From assembly GCF_003634705.1 (NCBI RefSeq), contig NZ_RBWU01000005.1:248001-312000 (forward strand): a stretch of 64,000 nt of DNA. Reading direction: 5' to 3'. The stretch comes from Actinomadura pelletieri DSM 43383 (lineage in GTDB: Bacteria; Actinomycetota; Actinomycetes; Streptosporangiales; Streptosporangiaceae). Within the stretch, counting starts at the first letter, position 1. Every line of letters begins with the position of its first letter. The translations under genes were made by a program, and so were the position numbers. The notes beneath the pieces are model-generated. The model saw nothing but the letters and a program-made list of their open reading frames with translations, made no database searches and had not been told where the DNA came from. Shown here piece after piece: positions 58,744 to 64,000 of the stretch.

Positions 58744-59370
58744 TCAGCCACCGCTGCCCGGATAGATCGTCATCGAACCGGTCGGGACGCGTTCACCGAG
58801 CCCCGCCTCCCACCGGCCGCCGCCGTACTGCTCGAACGACAGGTACTTGCCGCGCGGGCCCTCGTAGTCGACGTACTCGACGCGTCCCTGGACGCCGACG
58901 CCGGTCGTGCCCTCGCTGGTGTAGTCGGCGGTGCCGTGCTCTTCACGGCGGTACTCGACGCCGTCGACGACGATGGTCCGCTCGGTGGGGGTCAGTTCGC
59001 CCGGGTCGTGTTCGGTCCACCAGACGACTTCGAGGTCGGGGTCCTCCTCGACGGAGATCCACACCTTGGTGCCCTCGATCGTGTCGGCGTCCAGGAGGTG
59101 CTCGCTCCAGGTGTAGCCGCCCTCCTTGAGGCGCAGCGAGCCGCGCACGAAGTAGCGGGTGCCGAGGTACTCGACCATGTCGCCGGCCTTCAGCGTCCGC
59201 GGGTCGCCGGCCACCTGGTCCTCGGCGGCGAACGGGTCGCGCGGCGCGGCGGGCGCGGGCGCCGGGGCGGACGGACCCGTCCCGGAGCGGCGCCGCAACA
59301 GCACGATGATCAGCACGATCAAGGCGACCAGGATCAGCGCCAGCAGAATCACTATCACTGGTCCACTCAT
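58744..59370 (-). CDS. DUF4178 membrane-anchored protein
   Basis: 208 aa from ATG 59370 with GGAGG upstream. An N-terminal helix (VIVILLALILVALIVLIIVLL) is followed by an Ala/Pro linker and a DUF4178 beta domain (LKAGDMVEYLGTRYFVRGSL, YTWSEHLLDADTIEG, VEYVDYEGPRGKYLSFEQYG). First gene of the five-gene operon. DUF4178 domains are often paired with PspA-type stress proteins, but no PspA gene is seen in this window. Confidence 0.88.
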   Translation of the reverse strand: MSGPVIVILLALILVALIVLIIVLLRRRSGTGPSAPAPAPAAPRDPFAAEDQVAGDPRTLKAGDMVEYLGTRYFVRGSLRLKEGGYTWSEHLLDADTIEGTKVWISVEEDPDLEVVWWTEHDPGELTPTERTIVVDGVEYRREEHGTADYTSEGTTGVGVQGRVEYVDYEGPRGKYLSFEQYGGGRWEAGLGERVPTGSMTIYPGSGG

Positions 59371-59534
59371 GTACACCTCCATCGTTTCGTCTACCGCACG
59401 GCCTCAGACCAGCGGGATACTACCGACTGTGGCCTCCCAGGCCCATACCGCGTTCAGACGTATCAAACGAGCCATCGGTTGCACGCGAATTAGCCCGAAC
59501 CGAAACAAAACCGCTTGGAGCGGCGTGACCAGGG

Positions 59535-60620
59535 TCAGAGGCGGCCGACGGCGGCGGCGACACGGTCGTCGGTGGCGGTGAAGGCGATCCTGATGTGCCG
59601 GGCGCCGCCCGGACCGTAGAACTCGCCGGGGCCGACGAGGACGCCGAGGGACGCCAGATGCGCGACGGTGTCCCAGCACGGCTCGTCCCGGGTGGCCCAC
59701 AGGTAGAGGGACGCCTCGGAGTGGTCGACGCGGAAGCCGTGCTTCTCGAACGCGGCCCGCAGGTCGGCGCGGCGGCGCGCGTACCGCGCCCGCTGCTCGT
59801 CGACATGGGCGTCGTCGTCGAACGCCACCGTCATCGCCGCCTGCACCGGAGCCGGGACGATCATGCCCGCGTGCTTGCGGACCTCCAGCAGCCGTTTCAC
59901 CAGGCCGAGGTCACCGGTGATGAACCCGGCGCGGTAGCCCGCCATGTTGGAGCGCTTGGACAGCGAGTTGATCGCGAGGAGCCCCTCGTGGGACCCGTCG
60001 CACACGTCCGGATGAAGGATCGAGACCGGCGGGCGCTCCTCGTCCCAGCCGAACTCCAGGTAGCACTCGTCGCTGACGACGATCGACCCGCGCCCGCGCG
60101 CCCACGCCACGACCTTGCGCAGATGCTCGGCGGGCAGCACCTTCCCGGTCGGGTTGGACGGCGAGTTCACCCACACGATCTTGGGCGTGACCGGGCCGAG
60201 GGACAGCAGCCCGTCCGTACGGACGGGCACGGCCCCGGCCAGCCGCGTGCCGACGTCATAGGTCGGATAGGCCAGCTCGGGGAAGACGATCTTGTCGCCG
60301 GGCCCGGCGCCGAGCAGCGTCGGGAGCAGCGCGACCAGCTCCTTCGTGCCGATCACCGGGAGCACCGCGGCGGGATCGGCGCCGGACACCCCGGCCCGGC
60401 GGCGCAGCCATCCCGCGACCGACTCGCGCAGCCGCGGCGTCCCGTAGGTCGCCGGATATCCGGGCGCGTCGGCCGCTCCGGCGAGGGCGGCCCGGACGGG
60501 TTCGGGCGTGGGGTCGACGGGTGTGCCGACCGACAGGTCGACGATGCCGTCCGGGTGGCTCAACGCCCGTTCCTTGTAGGGCGCCAGCCGATCCCATGGG
60601 AAGTCCGGCAGCGTGAACAC
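59535..60620 (-). CDS. dapC: Succinyldiaminopimelate aminotransferase DapC
   Basis: 361 aa from GTG 60620 (VFTLPDFPWDRLAPYKERA), preceded by a G-rich site; ATG 60635 is an alternative. Class I aminotransferase: HPDGIVDLSVGTPVDPTPE, YPATYGTPRLRESVA, VNSPSNPTG, SDECYLEFGW and SLSKRSNMAGYRAGF with the PLP Lys. The N-terminal wording is that of actinobacterial DapC. It converts succinyl-ketoamino-pimelate with glutamate in the lysine/DAP branch shared with dapD and dapE here. Follows ferredoxin with a hairpin between; I recall Rv1177-Rv1178 in the same order. Confidence 0.93.
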   Translation of the reverse strand: MFTLPDFPWDRLAPYKERALSHPDGIVDLSVGTPVDPTPEPVRAALAGAADAPGYPATYGTPRLRESVAGWLRRRAGVSGADPAAVLPVIGTKELVALLPTLLGAGPGDKIVFPELAYPTYDVGTRLAGAVPVRTDGLLSLGPVTPKIVWVNSPSNPTGKVLPAEHLRKVVAWARGRGSIVVSDECYLEFGWDEERPPVSILHPDVCDGSHEGLLAINSLSKRSNMAGYRAGFITGDLGLVKRLLEVRKHAGMIVPAPVQAAMTVAFDDDAHVDEQRARYARRRADLRAAFEKHGFRVDHSEASLYLWATRDEPCWDTVAHLASLGVLVGPGEFYGPGGARHIRIAFTATDDRVAAAVGRL

Positions 60621-60695
60621 GTCCCCACCCCTCATCCGAAACCGTGGAGCCGTGGCCCCCGCACAGGGAGGCCACGGCCCGGAAACCACGCAGAC

Positions 60696-60735
60696 GGCCC
60701 TTCGAACGCGCCCTTGCGGACGCGTTCGTAGGGCC
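60696..60735 (-). terminator. Hairpin between ferredoxin and dapC
   Basis: GGCCC (60696-60700) and CGAACGCG (60703-60710) pair with CGCGTTCG (60721-60728) and GGGCC (60731-60735), giving a 13-bp two-part stem with a 2x2 internal loop and a 10-nt loop. It sits 8-47 bp after the ferredoxin stop and likely reduces dapC expression relative to ferredoxin. Confidence 0.65.
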
Positions 60736-60742
60736 TCCCGGC

Positions 60743-61069
60743 TCAGTCCTCCTGGCTCTGCGGAGGCAGCGCGGCGACGATCGGGTGGTCCTTGTCGATC
60801 TTCCCGACCTTGGAGGCGCCACCGGGCGAGCCGAGGTCGTCGAAGAACTCCACGTTGGCCTTGTAGAAGTCCTTCCACTGCTCGGGCGTGTCGTCCTCGT
60901 AGTAGATCGCCTCGACCGGGCAGACCGGTTCGCACGCACCGCAGTCGACGCACTCGTCCGGGTGGATGTACAGCATGCGCTTGCCCTCGTAGATGCAGTC
61001 GACCGGGCACTCCTCGATGCATGCCTTGTCGAGCAGGTCAACGCAGGGCTGCGCAATGACGTAGGTCAC
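60743..61069 (-). CDS. fdxC: 7Fe ferredoxin (FdxC/FdxA type)
   Basis: 108 aa, starting at GTG 61069 with AGAGGAG upstream. Cysteines match the 7Fe class: Cys9, Cys17 and Cys50 for a [3Fe-4S] cluster, and Cys21, Cys40, Cys43 and Cys46 for a [4Fe-4S] cluster. The pattern includes CIEECPVDCIYEG and CVDCGACEPVCP. It is a soluble electron carrier. A conserved neighbour of dapC in actinobacteria. The C-terminal 50 residues (DTPEQWKDFYKANVEFF) are the usual FdxA extension. Confidence 0.95.
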   Translation of the reverse strand: MTYVIAQPCVDLLDKACIEECPVDCIYEGKRMLYIHPDECVDCGACEPVCPVEAIYYEDDTPEQWKDFYKANVEFFDDLGSPGGASKVGKIDKDHPIVAALPPQSQED

Positions 61070-61182
61070 GTCAGTGACTCCTCTCGGATTTCCGGCCCCG
61101 CCGCACGTCACGGCTCACCGCAAGCTCGCTGTGAATAGTATGGCCACCACGGCGCCGTCGATTCGACACGGGGGGTGCACAC

Positions 61183-61440
61183 GTGGCCGGCCGATTCGCC
61201 GCACGGCTGGTGGTGACCATCAGCGACGCCGACGTGGGCCGGCGAATCTCCCTGCGCCGCCGTCTGCCAACGGGAGAGTACAGCGACGTCGTGGGCGTCC
61301 TCGAATCCTGGGCGGACAAGATGTTGTCAGTGCGCCGCCGGACCGGTGAACTGGTCGAGGTGCCGGAGGAGACGATGGTCGCGGCGAAGGTCGTCCCACC
61401 GACCCCGCCGCCCCGCCGGCGCCCTCGCGAGGCGCCCTGA
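61183..61440 (+). CDS. Standalone SH3-like N-domain of a GNAT acetyltransferase
   Basis: 85 aa from GTG 61183 after a run of G. It shows RLVVTISDADVGRRISLRRRLPTGEYSDVVG, a strand, then VRRRTGELVEVPEETMVAAK and VVPPTPPPRRRP. This resembles the beta-barrel domain that precedes the acetyltransferase domain in actinobacterial proteins encoded beside ferredoxin and dapC. Here it stops at a Pro/Arg-rich tail and the acetyl-CoA-binding half is absent, so this is a truncated or separately evolved module. Divergent from the ferredoxin gene. Confidence 0.65.
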   Translation: MAGRFAARLVVTISDADVGRRISLRRRLPTGEYSDVVGVLESWADKMLSVRRRTGELVEVPEETMVAAKVVPPTPPPRRRPREAP

Positions 61441-61486
61441 GGCGGCCCCTCGGGCACCCCGAGGGGTCGTGGCGAGGCGGCCTCCC

Positions 61487-63055
61487 TCAGCGGAACTCGA
61501 TGCGGCTCAGGGCGGTACGGGCGAGCCTCTCGGCGTCGGCGCCCGCCTGTTCCTTCGGGCGCCGGACGGTGTACTGGATGTCGAGCAGCACGTTCCGGTG
61601 CCGGACCAGCAACCGGATGTCGGTCACGCCGTCGCTCCGGTGGACGGTGACGCTCCGCCACGCCTGGTCGCCGAGGCCGGGGACGTCGCCCGTGATGAGC
61701 GTCCAGTTCTTGCCGGTCGTGATCCGCTGCCGCGCCACGGTTTCGGCGGAGCGCCGGGAGTCGGCGTAGCTGGCGCGGGCCTCCTCGATGGCGCCGGTGA
61801 AGCCGCTCCGGCGCTCCAGCTCCACCTCGATCTCCAGGTCACCGTCGTCGCCGTCCGAGTAGCTACAGTCGGACGAGGGGGCCAGGCGACCGTCATAGTG
61901 GTTGCCCCTCGCGCCCTGGTGGCCGGGGAGCAGTTGCCTGGCCAGGACGGGGTCGGCGACCGCGCAGGCGCGCGGCAGGGTCTGCGCCTCCTCACGGCCG
62001 GGCCACCAGGCGTCGAGCCAGGGGCTCCAGGCGAGCGTCGCCGCTGCTCCGAATATCAGGAGCATGCCCACCTGCACCATGCGGACGGCCGGCGCCGGGG
62101 GCTTGTTCACGCTCATGCGTGGGGGCGCCAGGGCCGCCAACGCGTCCACCGTGGCGTCGAAGCCGGGGTCACGGGCGAGGAGGCCGACGCGCGGCGCGGC
62201 CAGCTGTTGCGGCTTGCCCTTCTGCCGCTGGACGATCACGATTCGGCCGAACAGGGACGGCGTCACCGACACGCCGGTGACGTCGTGCCACGTGATCTCG
62301 GTGGTGCGCCGGATGAGGCGGTTCCGGATGCCTTCCGCGTCGGCCTCGGTCCGTCCGCGCAGCAGCTTGAGGGCCAGCGTGATCCAGTACACCGTGGCCA
62401 TGGCCGAAAGACCGATCATCGGCGACAGCTGGACGGTGCCGAAGGCGCGCGCCGCGACGGCCACGATCACGATCATCGCCGGCACCACCCACAGCAGCGG
62501 GCGCCGTGACGGGCGGAGCGAAAGCGGCCGCGCCGGCGGGCGTGGCGCTTCTCCGGCGCCGTCCTCGTCCAGGGAGGCGCGCTCCCGGATGAGGGCGACG
62601 GTGTCGTCGAAGTCCAGACCCTCCGATGTGGTGCCGTTGTCGACGACGGCCGCCAGCGTGAGCTGCCCGCCACCGCGGAGCACCAGAGTGATCGTCCGGG
62701 GCGGAGAGTCCAGGCCCACGATGTCCTCGATGTCGTCCCAGGGGACGAAGACCTCCTTGCGGATGGACCGGTTCCTGATGCCGTCCGGGCCCAACTCGGT
62801 GCGGGCGCGCACGACGCTCAGCACGATGAACATCGCGCCCGCCACAAGCAGGACGGCCCCACCGCCGGCGGCGATGGCGCCCGTGGTGCCCAGGCCGAGC
62901 AGCGCCCAGGCGCCCAGCCCCGCCGCGCCGGCCAGCAGTAAGGCGACGAACGGCGGAGCCTTCTTCCACTCGAGCCGCCGGACGATCGTCGACGCCGTGG
63001 GTTCCGTCCTGCCGGGACCCGGCTGTGCGGGGGGCCGTTTGGGGGGCATGGCCAT
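61487..63055 (-). CDS. PH-domain membrane protein with two tandem bacterial PH repeats
   Basis: 522 aa from ATG 63055 (MAMPPKRPPAQPG), with GGAG upstream. Two helix-pair/PH units are visible: helices at about 35-85 followed by ELGPDGIRNRSIRKEVFVPW, and helices near 190-240 followed by EADAEGIRNRLIRRTTEITW. The matched GIRNR-IR segments mark the repeated PH fold. A fifth helix (RMVQVGMLLIFGAAATLAW) leads to an outside domain of about 170 residues with one Cys pair (RACAVADP, SDCSYSDG), which is unrecognised. Function unknown. Confidence 0.78.
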   Translation of the reverse strand: MAMPPKRPPAQPGPGRTEPTASTIVRRLEWKKAPPFVALLLAGAAGLGAWALLGLGTTGAIAAGGGAVLLVAGAMFIVLSVVRARTELGPDGIRNRSIRKEVFVPWDDIEDIVGLDSPPRTITLVLRGGGQLTLAAVVDNGTTSEGLDFDDTVALIRERASLDEDGAGEAPRPPARPLSLRPSRRPLLWVVPAMIVIVAVAARAFGTVQLSPMIGLSAMATVYWITLALKLLRGRTEADAEGIRNRLIRRTTEITWHDVTGVSVTPSLFGRIVIVQRQKGKPQQLAAPRVGLLARDPGFDATVDALAALAPPRMSVNKPPAPAVRMVQVGMLLIFGAAATLAWSPWLDAWWPGREEAQTLPRACAVADPVLARQLLPGHQGARGNHYDGRLAPSSDCSYSDGDDGDLEIEVELERRSGFTGAIEEARASYADSRRSAETVARQRITTGKNWTLITGDVPGLGDQAWRSVTVHRSDGVTDIRLLVRHRNVLLDIQYTVRRPKEQAGADAERLARTALSRIEFR

Positions 63056-63186
63056 GCGTGTCTCCGGAAGGGTCGGGTTCTTCTTGAACGCGCAAGGTAT
63101 CGGAGACGCCCGGCCGGGAGCGGGCCGTTCGGGGCGAGCCGCCATGTGGGAGAAACGCCGCCCGGCGGTGATTGTCCGATAAATTG

Positions 63187-64000
63187 TGACAGTGAATTGG
63201 GCCGTGACGACGTACGACTCCGCCTTCGGGTACGTCTCCGCGCACGGCGCGCCCCTGGTCGACCTGCTCGATCCGCAACCCGGTGAACGGATCATCGACC
63301 TCGGGTGCGGTGCCGGGGCGTTCAGCGCGGAGATCGCAGAGCGAGGCGCCGAGGTGCTCGGCATCGACGGGAACCCGGACATGGTCGCGCAGGCGACCGC
63401 CACGCAGCCGGGGCTGTCCTTCGTCGTCGGCGACGCCCACGACTTCACCGTCGGCGAGTCGTTCGACGCGGTCGCCTCGAACGCGGCCCTGCACTGGATG
63501 ACCCGCGACCCCGACGCCGTGATCGGACGCGTCCACGCCGCGCTGCGGCCCGGCGGCCGGTTCGTCGGCGAGCTCGGCGGCGCCGGGAACTGCGCCGAGC
63601 TGATCGTCGCCATGCAGACCGCCTGGCGGGTGTTCGGTCTCGGCGAGCCGGAACTGCCCTGGTACTTCCCGAGCCCCGCCGAGTACGCGGCGAAGCTGGA
63701 GGACGCGGGTTTCACGCTGCGGCTGCTGGAGCACGCCGACCGGCCGACCCGGATGACGGAGGGCCCGAACGGCGCCGCCGACTGGGTCCGCGCCTACGCG
63801 AGCCGCGCGCTCGCCGACGTCCCGCCCGAGCTGGTCGATCCGCTGCTCGACCGGGTGAACGACCTGGCCGCGCCCGCACTGCGCCGCGAGTCCGGATGGG
63901 TCGCCGACTATGTGCGGCTGCGGTTCGCGGCCGTCCGCAAACCGGACGGCGCCGCGCCGCTGCCGGGCGCGATGCCGTTCGGCCCGACACCGTCCGGCCC
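63187..64000 (+). CDS. Class I SAM-dependent methyltransferase, 3' end missing
   Basis: 271 codons are visible and the frame is still open at the window edge. Translation from GTG 63187 (VTVNWAVTTYDSAFGYV); GTGs at 63193 and 63205 are alternatives. SAM motif I IIDLGCGAGAFSAEIAERG, then LGIDGNPDMVAQA, FVVGDAHDFTVGESFDAVAS and LHWMTRDPDAV, closest in style to trans-aconitate methyltransferase-like proteins. The last visible residues are Pro/Gly-rich. Substrate unknown. Divergent from the PH-domain gene with 131 bp between. Confidence 0.85.

Overview
The window is 64 kb of very GC-rich, gene-dense DNA with strong G/C third-position preference, many GTG starts and 1-4 nt stop/start overlaps. Together with the gene content (ECF41 sigma factors, a sigE/zinc anti-sigma/htrA/tatB cluster, 7Fe ferredoxin plus dapC, DUF3117, DUF4178/2617/4247, PHO-box-like sites) this points to a filamentous actinobacterium. 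I guess Streptosporangiales/Thermomonosporaceae (Actinomadura-like), but that placement is inference. The first and last genes are cut by the window edges. I annotate 68 protein-coding genes and see no rRNA, tRNA, CRISPR array, transposase or integrase.

Backbone. Several blocks keep a gene order I recall from Mycobacterium tuberculosis Rv1177-Rv1232c: MgtE-N/CBS protein and DUF1003 protein (7.3-9.1 kb), mrp, tatB, htrA, a MucB/RseB-like gene, zinc anti-sigma, sigE and a divergent O-methyltransferase (9.6-16.6 kb), pepA, DUF3117, then tag, a DivIVA-like gene and a FolP-like remnant (18.3-24.8 kb), dapE, a LOG-family gene and dapD (40.5-43.9 kb), and dapC with ferredoxin (59.5-61.1 kb). These cover envelope-stress control, Tat export, Fe-S assembly and lysine/diaminopimelate synthesis.

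Interposed modules. 0-7.2 kb: a degenerate metallo-beta-lactamase-fold protein, PHP phosphoesterase, Nudix, CPBP protease, a citrate-lyase-like aldolase, an imine-reductase-like enzyme and a first ECF41 sigma factor. 18.6-22.9 kb: enoyl-CoA hydratase and a MacB/FtsX-type ABC transporter. 24.8-31.8 kb: Tat-exported PhoX with a PHO-box-like site, and a myo-inositol catabolic operon (inositol monophosphatase, iolE-like, iolC, iolB, iolD). 31.9-40.4 kb: a TPP enzyme, a LOG protein, a TetR-controlled ABC exporter, a lipoprotein HtrA-like protease, and a second TetR gene divergent from a beta-hydroxyacid dehydrogenase. 44-50.9 kb: a secreted I36-like protein, a DHA2 exporter divergent from a second ECF41 sigma factor with TGTCACATTC in both promoters, a glycosyltransferase, an MFS protein and a VOC protein. 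51-54.4 kb: thyA-folA-HIT divergent from a nucleotidyltransferase/deaminase fusion. 55.6-59.4 kb: a five-gene membrane/polyamine operon (DUF4178, DUF2617, DUF4247, DUF350, spermidine-synthase-like).

Most unusual parts: the nucleotidyltransferase-deaminase fusion facing a complete thymidylate cycle, the five-gene SpeE/DUF350 operon without PspA, the divergent ECF41-type promoters, the PHO-box-like repeats before phoX, the SigE-type promoter of sigE, and several eroded genes (MBL-fold protein without metal ligands, FolP C-terminal remnant, acetyltransferase N-domain without its catalytic half, O-methyltransferase without a normal start). Starts were chosen from ribosome-binding sites, overlaps and family N-termini. 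All family calls are by eye; no database search was possible.
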